64,000 nucleotides of DNA, taken from NCBI RefSeq assembly GCF_014645615.1, contig NZ_BMMB01000003.1:434001-498000 (forward strand). The letters run 5' to 3'. How positions within the stretch are numbered: the stretch's first letter is position 1; every line of letters begins with the position of its first letter. Below are positions 33,809 through 42,130 of the stretch, piece by piece. Origin of the DNA: Paenibacillus hunanensis (GTDB lineage: Bacteria; Bacillota; Bacilli; Paenibacillales; Paenibacillaceae). The position numbers and the translations under genes were made by a program. The notes below the pieces were generated by a model. It saw nothing but the letters and a program-made list of their open reading frames with translations, was not told the DNA's origin and ran no database searches.

Positions 33809-35023
33809 TTAATCCAATTCGATTCCTTTGGTTTCTTTGCCAAGAAACAAGACAGCAGCAGCGCCGATAACGATGGCGATGAAGAACATAATAAAGATGC
33901 TGCTTACCGCTACTCCATTACCGACGAGCATACCAACGAGGAATGGCGCGATCACACCGCCAATTCGCCCGAAGCCTGCGGCCATGCCTGTTCCGGTTGA
34001 GCGTACACGCGTTGGATACAGCTCTGGTGTATAAGCGTACAAACCGCCCCATGCTCCCAGATTGAAGAAGGACAGACAAATACCTGCTAGAATGAGTGAC
34101 AGCTCACTTGTGGCAAAGCCGAACCAGATTGCACTTACTGCGGTAAGCAGCAGATACAACACCAGTACGAATTTACGACCGAATTTCTCAATAAAATATG
34201 CCGCTGTAAAGTAGCCTGGCAGCTGTGCCAGCGTCATGATCAGCACGTATTCAAAGCTTTTGATCAGCGTAAAGCCCTTCAAGCCCATCACAGATGGCAG
34301 CCACAGGAACATACCATAATAGGAAAAGACCACGGTGAACCACAGAATCCACGCCATCACCGTGGCACGGCGATGCTCACTGCTCCAGATGTCCTTTAGC
34401 CCCTGTAGGAACGAGACACGATCAGACGCTTTTCTGTTCAAATAACGCGGTGAATCCTCAATAGCGCGACGCAGATAGAGTGCATACAAGGCAGGCACCG
34501 CACCGATCACAAAGCCCCATTGCCAGCCATAACGCGCAATAACGAAGTACGCGACCACTGCGGAAATGATCCAGCCAAATGCCCAGAAGCTCTCCAGCAG
34601 CACGACCGCACGTCCGCGATCTTTCACCGATACCGATTCGGATACTAGCGTAGAAGCTACCGGCAATTCGCCACCCAGACCAAATCCGGCAACAAAGCGT
34701 AGCAACAGTAATACGCCAAAGCCCGTTGCCAGCGCAGATAATCCACTAGCAATAGAGAAAATTAATAGCGTCCAGAGCAGGATCGACTTCCGTCCATAGC
34801 GATCTGCCAGATAACCCGCCGCAATGGCACCCACTGCCATCCCGACCGAGTTAATACTCGTCAAATAACCGATCTGCTGCGGGCTAAGCTCCCAGCTCTT
34901 CGCCAGCGCTGCCGCGATAAAGGAGATCATCCCTACCTCCATCGCATCGAACATCCAGCTGAAACCTGCGCTAAATAACAGCTTGCGCTGCTTTGGATTA
35001 CGCAGTAGTTCCATATTATTCAT
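33809..35023 (-). CDS. MFS transporter (metabolite:H+ symporter / SP-like)
   Basis: 404 residues from ATG 35023, with AAGGGG seven bases upstream; the 18-residue extension to 35077 has none. Twelve predicted membrane helices. MFS motif A occurs as GYLADRYGRKSILL in loop 2-3, with ELPVASTLVSESVSVKDRGRAV and PELYPTRVRSTGTGMAAGFGRIGG in the second half, the PETRVR-like signature of sugar and aromatic-acid porters. The first helix FSWMFDAMEVGMISF is typical of the AAHS/niacin-like group. The substrate is not determined. Confidence 0.88.
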   Translation of the reverse strand: MNNMELLRNPKQRKLLFSAGFSWMFDAMEVGMISFIAAALAKSWELSPQQIGYLTSINSVGMAVGAIAAGYLADRYGRKSILLWTLLIFSIASGLSALATGFGVLLLLRFVAGFGLGGELPVASTLVSESVSVKDRGRAVVLLESFWAFGWIISAVVAYFVIARYGWQWGFVIGAVPALYALYLRRAIEDSPRYLNRKASDRVSFLQGLKDIWSSEHRRATVMAWILWFTVVFSYYGMFLWLPSVMGLKGFTLIKSFEYVLIMTLAQLPGYFTAAYFIEKFGRKFVLVLYLLLTAVSAIWFGFATSELSLILAGICLSFFNLGAWGGLYAYTPELYPTRVRSTGTGMAAGFGRIGGVIAPFLVGMLVGNGVAVSSIFIMFFIAIVIGAAAVLFLGKETKGIELD

Positions 35024-35317
35024 CCCATAACCCCTTTTTCTTGACAGGTTTGTACTTTTTGTTACATACTTTGCCATTCTTAATCCAGCCCGTACGCAAC
35101 TTGCCTGTCGTCATATATGTAGTCACGACCTCTATTATACCCAAAACGATAAAAAATACCTCACATTTATGCAGATGCTAAGCAATTAAAATTTTAATGT
35201 TCATTTTGTACAGTTAAACATAGCGATCACAAATTTAAGTAACTCATTTAATACACGTACTATACATTGATTGAGGATTGATTTTTCCCATATATTACAT
35301 AGTCGAGGAGGACAATA
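35024..35317. other. Divergent spacer MFS / lipase
   Basis: AT-rich; promoters for both genes must lie here, but no strong match stands out. Confidence 0.35.
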
Positions 35318-37021
35318 ATGATGGTACGAAACAAATGGCTGGCGGGGGTTCTTGCGATTAGTATGGCATTCCCTCTCCTTCCGAATCACGCTGATATGGC
35401 AGCAGCTAATCCCACGGTAGCAGCTTCGCCGGGGGCATGGTCAGCAGGACAGACACCGCCGAATCTTTCCCCGGATAAGCCTGTTCTGCTATTCGTGCAT
35501 GGACTGACCAGTCAGGCAAAAATATGGTACGAGGACAATGATATGTACCAGTATGCCTACAATAATGGTTATCAGACTGCATTTATTAACATGTATGACA
35601 TTACCGGCACACCAGAAGACATGTGGAAAGATGGCGAGCTGCTTGCTGCCAAAATCAAAGAGATCAGTCAGCGCTATGGCGGCAAAAAAATCGTCATTAT
35701 CGCCCATAGTAAAGGCGGTGTGGATACACAGGCTGCACTGGTGCGCTACAATGCCTATCCTTATGTAAGTCGCGTGATTACGCTGAGTACACCGCATCAT
35801 GGCTCCGAGCTGGCAGACCTTGCCTATAGTAGCTGGGCGGGCTGGCTTGCTGATCTTGTTGGCTCCCAAAGCCCGGGTACAAGCTCCTTGCAAACATCTT
35901 ATATGCAGTATTTTCGCTCAGAAATGGATAAGGACCCGGATGTGAACAAGGTGCCCTTTTATACGATGGGCGGTGACAAATGGTCTGGCTCTGGCAAAAC
36001 CTCGTATACATTTGGCGGTGCGTATCTATCTGTATTTGGTAGCAATGATGGTGTCGTTACAACGGCAAGCGCACAGCTACCCGGCGCTACACTGATTCGT
36101 ACAGGCCCGTGGAATCATGCCACCGTGCGCACAGGCTCCTATACATTCGATCTGTTCAAATCGTATATTGGTACCGTAACCGGAGCAGCCGCGAGCGCCG
36201 CACCAGCAGTGTCGTCCTCATCTCGCTTGACTGCGGCAGCCGTCAGCACGGATGTGTATCGTGATTCTACCGTGACAGGCAATGTGTATGGAGCTACACC
36301 TACCTCCCCACAGACCGATGCGAACACAGGTACGCCGGGCAACCCCAGCAATAATGCATCTGCTGATGCCGCATTGCCCAACGGGCATCTGTATGTGCGC
36401 GGCGGTCAAACGAACGGTACCGCAAGCGAAGCATTAACGGTAGAGGATGGCGTACAATCCATCACGCTCGATTGGATTAGCAACAAGCCGCTGAAGGAAT
36501 TACAGATTATCGCTCCAGATGGTAAGCGTCAGCAAGTACGCGTCGAAAGTGCGAAAGACGATGATATTTTCAAGGGTGCCTATCACCAGATTGCTCGTCT
36601 CGATCAGCCTGTTGCAGGCAACTGGCAGGTACGCGGTGTAAACGATGGCTCTGGTGCGTACTTGATGACTGCTGTATATGCCTCTAATACTAGCAACGCA
36701 AGTCTACACACATCGCTCTCTAGTGGTACGCTTGATATGAAGCTAGAAACCGAGGGGCTACGTTCAGAACAGACAACAGCCCAATATACCGTCAACTATT
36801 ATGACGGAGAGGGCAAACGAATCGCTTCACCGACCACCTCCCAGCGCTCGCTGATCGCCGGCGAAATGGAGACAAGTGTCCCAACACCAGCTACAGGTGA
36901 ACCATCCAGTTACGTGATCACTACCGATATTAGTGGCGTGACCGCAGCTGGCAAGCCGTACAAGCGTACATTAATCAAGTCCGTCTATGTAGATGCGAAT
37001 GGTCAGACGTATTCGGAATGA
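35318..37021 (+). CDS. Secreted lipase/esterase with C-terminal beta-rich extension
   Basis: 567 residues with signal peptide WLAGVLAISMAFPLLPNHADMAAA. Residues about 50-290 form an alpha/beta hydrolase: PVLLFVHGLTSQAKIWYEDND for the oxyanion region, nucleophile elbow IIAHSKGGVDTQ (A-H-S-K-G in place of G-x-S-x-G), STPHHGSELADLA as in bacterial triacylglycerol lipases, and a late His in GPWNHATVRTG. Residues about 300-370 are a Thr/Ser/Asn/Pro linker; the C-terminal 200 residues look like a beta-sandwich for binding or stability. GAGGAGGA precedes two adjacent ATGs. Monocistronic on the plus strand. Confidence 0.88.
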   Translation: MMVRNKWLAGVLAISMAFPLLPNHADMAAANPTVAASPGAWSAGQTPPNLSPDKPVLLFVHGLTSQAKIWYEDNDMYQYAYNNGYQTAFINMYDITGTPEDMWKDGELLAAKIKEISQRYGGKKIVIIAHSKGGVDTQAALVRYNAYPYVSRVITLSTPHHGSELADLAYSSWAGWLADLVGSQSPGTSSLQTSYMQYFRSEMDKDPDVNKVPFYTMGGDKWSGSGKTSYTFGGAYLSVFGSNDGVVTTASAQLPGATLIRTGPWNHATVRTGSYTFDLFKSYIGTVTGAAASAAPAVSSSSRLTAAAVSTDVYRDSTVTGNVYGATPTSPQTDANTGTPGNPSNNASADAALPNGHLYVRGGQTNGTASEALTVEDGVQSITLDWISNKPLKELQIIAPDGKRQQVRVESAKDDDIFKGAYHQIARLDQPVAGNWQVRGVNDGSGAYLMTAVYASNTSNASLHTSLSSGTLDMKLETEGLRSEQTTAQYTVNYYDGEGKRIASPTTSQRSLIAGEMETSVPTPATGEPSSYVITTDISGVTAAGKPYKRTLIKSVYVDANGQTYSE

Positions 37022-37262
37022 TATGGCGTAGTAGCGCCCAAACGCTTACGAGCACATAGCATGACATATCGCTGTGAATGTAATACTACCTAAGCATAGT
37101 GCAACATAAATGATACATGACGCTGTGAAAGACAAGGCTACAGCTACAGTAGGCATAACGTGCTATGTGCCAAGGTAGCGTTATACCAAACACATGCTAC
37201 TACACAAAAAAGGACACCACTTTACCCTAAACAACTCCATCTATACCGTCAACCATCACATA
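37022..37262. other. Lipase 3' spacer
   Basis: No gene seen. Short repeated words (ACATAGCATGACA, GCATAGTGCAACA) occur without clear structure. Confidence 0.35.
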
Positions 37263-37298
37263 AATAGCCCTGCATGCGTTCGCACATGCAGGGCTATT
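37263..37298. terminator. Bidirectional terminator lipase / OYE
   Basis: AATAGCCCTGCATG/CATGCAGGGCTATT, 14-bp perfect stem with an 8-nt loop, between two convergent genes. Confidence 0.85.
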
Positions 37299-37316
37299 CG
37301 ATGTATAAAGCTTATT

Positions 37317-38465
37317 TTATTTATTCGCTTCCTGCGCTTCCACAACAGGGAACCAGCCTGGAATATTAATAACCATATTCCACAGTGGATCAGGCAGAAC
37401 GAGTGATTTTTGATCATTTTTGCTTAGTGTGTACAGAATCTCATTCTCGCGACCGGATTCTACTTTTTCGACCCAGTTTGGATCAACAATCAGCTGACGA
37501 CCGAGTGCAACGAGTGGTGCGCCTGTTTCCAGTACAGCGGCTGCATCATCCGGTGTTTTCACCGAACCTACACCGATGACCGGTACTTTGTTACCTACAC
37601 GCTCTTGAATGATCGTCAGACGGGAACGTGTATCTTCTACACCACGACGAGGTACAGAATTGTACTCCATCAGCGATACGTGCAGATAGCTCAGGTTTTT
37701 CTCAGCCAGTGCATCGATCAGCACCAGTGTATCTGCCATTGTGATTCCTGGTGTCTCTGGTTCTTCCGGGGAGAAGCGATAGCCAACGATGAATGGGCCT
37801 TTCGCTTGCTCTTTAACAACACGTTGTACTTCATCCACAACAGCCAGTGGGAATGCCAGACGTGCATTCACATCGCCGCCCCACTTGTCTTCACGACGGT
37901 TGGAATGTGGGGAGAAGAATTGCTGGATCAGATAACCGTTCGCACCGTGAATCTCCACGCCGTCAAAGCCAGCAGCAATTGCATTCGCTGTTGCTGTACC
38001 GAAATCTTTGATAATGTTCTCGATTTCTTGACCTGTCAGCTCACGAGGTGTTGGGCCTTGACCGCCATCACCGCGCTCGCTTGGTACCGCGCTTGGTGCA
38101 ACGACATCACCGTCAACCAGCTCAGGTGGAGACAGACGACCCGCATGGAAAATTTGCAATACTGCTTTGGAGCCGTTCTTTTTCAGTGTGTCTGCCAGAC
38201 GAGTTAAGCCAGGTGTAAACTCCGCACCTACTGCGCGGAATTGGTTCGCAAAGCCTTTACCATTTGGAGTCACATGAGCAACAGCTGTGATCGACAGACC
38301 TACACCTGCTGTACGGCTTTCATAATATTCGAGCTCGGCATCGGATACTGTTTCATCCGGATTGGAGGAAGAGTGAGTCATCGGCGCCAGTACAAGGCGG
38401 TTTTTCAGTTCAATACCATCATTCAGCTTGAAAGGCTGAAACAAAGCTTGATATTTTGGATTCAT
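37317..38465 (-). CDS. NADH:flavin oxidoreductase, old yellow enzyme family
   Basis: 382 residues. FMN-barrel landmarks: LKNRLVLAPMTHSSS at the N-terminus, QIFHAGRLSPPELV, DGVEIHGANGYLIQQFFSPHSNRREDKWGG with substrate His-x-x-Asn, and the C-terminal VIGVGSVKTPDDAAAVLE. It should reduce activated alkenes or quinones with NAD(P)H. It has a consensus promoter and is monocistronic, ending at a strong terminator. In Bacillales such genes are often controlled by HxlR or TetR regulators; no clear operator is visible here. Confidence 0.92.
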   Translation of the reverse strand: MNPKYQALFQPFKLNDGIELKNRLVLAPMTHSSSNPDETVSDAELEYYESRTAGVGLSITAVAHVTPNGKGFANQFRAVGAEFTPGLTRLADTLKKNGSKAVLQIFHAGRLSPPELVDGDVVAPSAVPSERGDGGQGPTPRELTGQEIENIIKDFGTATANAIAAGFDGVEIHGANGYLIQQFFSPHSNRREDKWGGDVNARLAFPLAVVDEVQRVVKEQAKGPFIVGYRFSPEEPETPGITMADTLVLIDALAEKNLSYLHVSLMEYNSVPRRGVEDTRSRLTIIQERVGNKVPVIGVGSVKTPDDAAAVLETGAPLVALGRQLIVDPNWVEKVESGRENEILYTLSKNDQKSLVLPDPLWNMVINIPGWFPVVEAQEANK

Positions 38466-38546
38466 GGTTAATCTCTCCTATCTCTATAGTGAGGTTAATG
38501 TACGATCTGATCATTTGCCAGATTATTATTATAAGTAACAGAGTAT

Positions 38547-38575
38547 AGTATAGTAAACAATTTAGTATTGTGCAA
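38547..38575 (-). promoter_or_regulatory. Sigma-A promoter of the OYE gene
   Basis: TTGCAC (38570-38575), 17-bp spacer, TATACT (38547-38552). A partial second TATACT overlaps downstream. Confidence 0.7.
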
Positions 38576-38620
38576 GTTTTTCTTGTATCCAATTTTACTT
38601 ACAATCTTACTTTCAGAAAT

Positions 38621-38652
38621 AAAACCGGTATCAGGATTGCGATACCGGTTTT
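38621..38652 (-). terminator. Intrinsic terminator overlapping the end of the MDR exporter gene
   Basis: AAAACCGGTATC/GATACCGGTTTT, 12-bp perfect stem. The last six codons and the stop of the exporter lie in the hairpin. Confidence 0.85.
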
Positions 38653-40136
38653 GCTTGTTGTGAGGACGAATTACGTTTACCCTCATTCTTCGTAGCTTCT
38701 GCGGTGCCCGATTGACGATCTCGACGCGGTGGTTCTTTTAAGAAGAAGATCATGACGAGCGCAGCTGCTGACAGAATCGATGCAACCATAAATGCCATAT
38801 TAGTACCATGAATCATCGACAGATCAGCTGGCTTACCTGACATTGCGGCAGAAGCCGAGGCATTGGTAAATACCGTGATTAGTACAGCTGTACCGATGGA
38901 GCCCCCTACCTGACGAAGCGTATTATTCATCGCAGTTGCGTGCGATAGCAGATGGGTTGGTAGCTGATTCAGACCTGCTGTCGTTACTGGCATCATGACC
39001 ATCGACAAGCCCAGCATACGCATGGCAAACATAACCATAATCAGCCATACAGGTGTCTGATCACTCAGCATCGTAAATGGCACAGTACCGATCAGCAGTA
39101 AGGCTAGACCTGTAACACCTAGCGTTTTCGCACCGATTTTATCGAAAATACGACCGGTGATCGGCGACATAATCCCCATTAGAATCGCTCCCGGCAATAC
39201 GATCAGACCGGATTGTACAGCAGACAGATGACGTGCATTTTGAATATACAGCGGTAGCAAGGTCGATGCACCGATCATCGCAGTAAATACAATCACGGTA
39301 ATAATCATCGAAATCGTAAACAGTCGATCTTTAAAGACGCGAAACTCCAGTAGCGGTTGCTCCAGCTTGAACTGTCTGCGTACAAATAGAATCAAGCTGA
39401 CCGCACCAATCGCGATTGTAATCAGCACAGTTGGATCATTCCAGCCTTTAGAGGCGGTACTAAATCCGTACAACAATCCACCAAAACCGATTGTCGATAA
39501 GACGACAGAGATCATATCCAGCTTCGGATCACGCAGCTTGCCGACATTTTTCAAGGCAAAGATCGCAATCACAAGGTCAATGAGCGCAATAGGCAGGATA
39601 ATGTAGAACAGGTCACGCCATGAAAATGTATCTACAACCCAGCCTGATAAGGTTGGACCAATCGCTGGTGCAAATGAAATGACCAGACCGATCATCCCCA
39701 TCGCTGCCCCGCGACTTTCTTTTGGGAAAATAACCAGGAATACTGTCTGCATGAGCGGCATAACGATACCAGCACCCGCTGCCTGGATCACGCGACCTAC
39801 AAGCAGTACGCCAAAGGTTGGCGAGATCGCTGCAATTAGCGTACCGAGTGCAAACAGTCCAATCGATGTAATAAATAACGCTCTTGTATTAAATTTATCA
39901 ATTAAGTAAGCCGTGATCGGAATCATAATCCCGTTCACCAGCATAAAAATCGTAGTCAGCCACTGCGCCGCAGTTGCGTCGATCTTCAAATCTCTCATAA
40001 TATGGGGCAGGGCAGTAACGAGTAGCGTCTGGTTGAGAATCGCTACAAATGCACCTGCCAGCATAATTCCGACAATGACCTTAATATTCACTTTAGGCCT
40101 TGGCTCTTCTACTGGATTAGCCGTTGTATTAGCCAT
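38631..40136 (-). CDS. DHA2-family multidrug exporter (MFS, 14 helices)
   Basis: 501 residues from ATG 40136 (GGAGG nine bases upstream); the extension to 40205 overlaps the regulator gene and lacks a site. Hydrophobic profile of 14 helices. Motifs: ILNQTLLVTALPHIMRDL in helix 1, QWLTTIFMLVNGIMIPITAYLID and the motif C-like GMIGLVISFAPAIGPTLSGWVVD, characteristic of EmrB/QacA drug:H+ antiporters. It starts inside the 3' end of the TetR gene, so both are co-transcribed and the regulator probably controls the exporter. The C-terminus is charged and overlaps its terminator. Confidence 0.92.
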   Translation of the reverse strand: MANTTANPVEEPRPKVNIKVIVGIMLAGAFVAILNQTLLVTALPHIMRDLKIDATAAQWLTTIFMLVNGIMIPITAYLIDKFNTRALFITSIGLFALGTLIAAISPTFGVLLVGRVIQAAGAGIVMPLMQTVFLVIFPKESRGAAMGMIGLVISFAPAIGPTLSGWVVDTFSWRDLFYIILPIALIDLVIAIFALKNVGKLRDPKLDMISVVLSTIGFGGLLYGFSTASKGWNDPTVLITIAIGAVSLILFVRRQFKLEQPLLEFRVFKDRLFTISMIITVIVFTAMIGASTLLPLYIQNARHLSAVQSGLIVLPGAILMGIMSPITGRIFDKIGAKTLGVTGLALLLIGTVPFTMLSDQTPVWLIMVMFAMRMLGLSMVMMPVTTAGLNQLPTHLLSHATAMNNTLRQVGGSIGTAVLITVFTNASASAAMSGKPADLSMIHGTNMAFMVASILSAAALVMIFFLKEPPRRDRQSGTAEATKNEGKRNSSSQQAKPVSQS

Positions 40137-41046
40137 GTTTCTCGTCCTCCCAATTTGCAAAATAAACATGTTGTAAGTAGGCAACCTCGGCCTGAAGTTC
40201 TTCACGTTGCTTCAGATAGGAGATTAATGCATCCATCATGAACGTTTGCGGAACTTTTTTTCTACGTTCGGCGTCCAGCCGTTCCACAGCTGCGACCAGA
40301 TCCGATTGAACGACTTCTGGACTGTGCTTGCGAATCGCCTGTAGCAGCTCGCGCACACTTTTACGCCATTCACTCTCTCCAAAGTACCGCCGACTGGAAT
40401 CAGGCTCGTACAGCTTCATACGCTCTGCTGCTTCCTCATTAATCACCGGCGTGCGTCCAAGACGCTTTTCGATCATTCCTTCAATTGCATCAACAATTAA
40501 TTCGGCGACACGATCAATATGCTTCTCTGTAATAGGAAGCTTACGATCCAGACGAGTAAGTACAATCATCTCTCTAGATATCGCCTGCATGCATACCGAT
40601 AGATCCCATACAATCGGTTCAATCCGAGTGCCATATGCGAGCAGCAGCTCTTCCTTTTGCCAATTCAGCATCATCCGCTTAAAATCGAGCATGACCTGAC
40701 GAATCTGCGAGCCAAGCTCCATAGGCATATTTTGATTCAAATTTACAAAGAAATCATGCTTCACGACAAAGGATTGCAGCTGTACGGATATTTTATGCAT
40801 CAGCTGATCGCGCAGAGACACATCATCATCAAAATGAAGTGAGCTGGTAGAGCCTACAATTTCCTCATGCAATGTACGAATGATTTGCAGCAGAATGTCC
40901 TCTTTGGACTCGAACATTTTATAAATGGATGCCTTGGACATATTACACTGCTCCGCAATATCCTGCACGGTAGTCGCAAAGTAGCCTTTTTCTGCAAATA
41001 ATTGCCCACCAGCCTTTAACACTGCTTTCTTACGATCGTCTCCCAT
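40129..41046 (-). CDS. TetR/AcrR family regulator with extended C-terminus
   Basis: 305 residues, about 100 longer than the usual TetR protein. The helix-turn-helix is in AGGQLFAEKGYFATTVQDIAEQCNMSKASIYKMFESKEDIL (residues about 12-52). The ligand domain follows; the last 100 residues (RRYFGESEWRKSVRELLQAIRKHSPEVVQ onward) add a helical region with a coiled-coil-like end. It overlaps the exporter gene by 8 bp. A promoter and a palindrome upstream suggest autorepression of this regulator-exporter operon. Confidence 0.9.
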   Translation of the reverse strand: MGDDRKKAVLKAGGQLFAEKGYFATTVQDIAEQCNMSKASIYKMFESKEDILLQIIRTLHEEIVGSTSSLHFDDDVSLRDQLMHKISVQLQSFVVKHDFFVNLNQNMPMELGSQIRQVMLDFKRMMLNWQKEELLLAYGTRIEPIVWDLSVCMQAISREMIVLTRLDRKLPITEKHIDRVAELIVDAIEGMIEKRLGRTPVINEEAAERMKLYEPDSSRRYFGESEWRKSVRELLQAIRKHSPEVVQSDLVAAVERLDAERRKKVPQTFMMDALISYLKQREELQAEVAYLQHVYFANWEDEKHG

Positions 41047-41107
41047 ACAGATGCATCTCCTACAAGGTTGTTTTTATGTGTTTGTGTATACCCCTTCAAA
41101 ATAAAAC

Positions 41108-41133
41108 CTGACGGTACTGTGAGAACCCGTCAG
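41108..41133. promoter_or_regulatory. Candidate TetR operator
   Basis: CTGACGG (41108-41114) and CCGTCAG (41127-41133), a perfect 7-bp inverted repeat with 12 bp between, directly downstream of the promoter of the TetR-exporter operon. Confidence 0.6.
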
Positions 41134-41147
41134 TTCTTACTTACTAT

Positions 41148-41174
41148 TTTATACCTCGTTATTTGGAAAGTCAA
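41148..41174 (-). promoter_or_regulatory. Promoter of the TetR-exporter operon
   Basis: TTGACT (41169-41174), 15-bp spacer (16 with TTTGAC), TATAAA (41148-41153). Confidence 0.55.
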
Positions 41175-41420
41175 ACGGGGTTTATGTAAATTTTTCAGTA
41201 TTTTTTGATTTTAGAGCTTTCACGGAGCTTTGGGCGATGCTTAATTGGTGGGATTGAGTTTAGTGGATTTTGAATGTGCTGGGTTTGTGTTGCTGAGCTG
41301 TTTTAGGTTGATTTTTGCTATTTGGGGAGTGTTTTAAGTGTTTGATGGAATGATTGTGGAGGGGATTGGCTTGGGAGTTGGAGCGGTTAAGCTAGGTGTA
41401 TGCTTGGGCGTACACCACTT
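41175..41420. other. G/T-rich spacer before repeat copy 3
   Basis: From about 41220 to 41400 the plus strand is strongly G/T-rich; no gene and no hairpin. Confidence 0.4.
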
Positions 41421-41533
41421 GCGGCAAGGAATAAGGGAACGGACTCCCGTCTCGCACAGGAATCTACGAAATGGGAGGTAATGTAGATTCCCGTGCTCAA
41501 AAGTCGTCCTTTCCCCTTATTTCCTTCCCTCCG
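41421..41533. repeat. Dispersed structured repeat, copy 3 (short form)
   Basis: Outer stem GCGGCAAGGAATAAGGGAAC / TTTCCCCTTATTTCCTTCC as in copies 1 and 2, but only hairpin 1 is present. Its core GGAATCTAC/GTAGATTCC is conserved, while the lower pairs changed from GCGG/CCGC type to GCAC/GTGC, still paired. Hairpins 2 and 3 are missing, apparently as one block. Flanks CACCACTT and GCAGCAT match copy 2. Confidence 0.88.
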
Positions 41534-42001
41534 TTCTGTGCTGCTTGCAGCATACGTGGAGGAACTTGAACGTATGCAACATGATTGCTGTTCTCATTAC
41601 ACCTATTGATTATGTCTCATTGCTGTTCTCATTACATGCATTAATTAAGCTTTGTTCTTTGTTAATATAGAGTTCTTTTATAACATATAGCGTTTAAGGA
41701 GGTAGAACTTAGCACTTTAAACTTACAGCTTAAAGTCAGAACTTGAAACTTGGAAATGGCACTCATTATCTCTGCCCCATATTGGAATGAGCATGTGTAA
41801 ACCGAAATCAAAAGATAGTATGGGCGGGGTGAGCCTTTGAATAGCATTTTTGTCTGGCTTTGTGGTTAGTTTATGAAATTGGTTCTGGTGTGTCTTGGTA
41901 GGTGGAAGTAGGATTGAATGTAATTTTGTTTGGCGTGTTGGTGATTGATAGGGATTTAGTGATGGGTTTGCTGTATGTATGTGTAGATGATTGGGAATAG
42001 C
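41534..42001. other. Spacer without gene
   Basis: Between repeat copy 3 and the znuA terminator. Reading frames here lack ribosome sites. The plus strand from 41865 to 41999 is again G/T-rich. Confidence 0.4.
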
Positions 42002-42043
42002 AAAAAACCGGCAAGTTCTCTGGTGAGAGCTTGCCGATTTTTT
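42002..42043. terminator. Intrinsic terminator of znuCBA
   Basis: CGGCAAG/CTTGCCG (42009-42015, 42030-42036), extended by an inner GTTCTC/GAGAGC match and flanked by A and T runs; active on the minus strand, probably both. Confidence 0.8.
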
Positions 42044-42080
42044 GTTGGATATTTATTTGCTGAATAGTGAAGTGGATGTG

Positions 42081-42121
42081 GATTGTATCATGTATAGATT
42101 TAAAGGTTACATGATACAATC
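42081..42121. repeat. Perfect 13-bp inverted repeat after znuA
   Basis: GATTGTATCATGT (42081-42093) and ACATGATACAATC (42109-42121) with a 15-nt loop, ten bases after the znuA stop. It has no T run; it may stabilise the mRNA 3' end. Confidence 0.7.
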
Positions 42122-42130
42122 AGTCGTATA

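Noticed and set aside
41662..42119. Two short minus-strand frames between repeat copy 3 and znuA
   Set aside because: No ribosome sites; they overlap the znuCBA terminator or the G/T-rich spacer.
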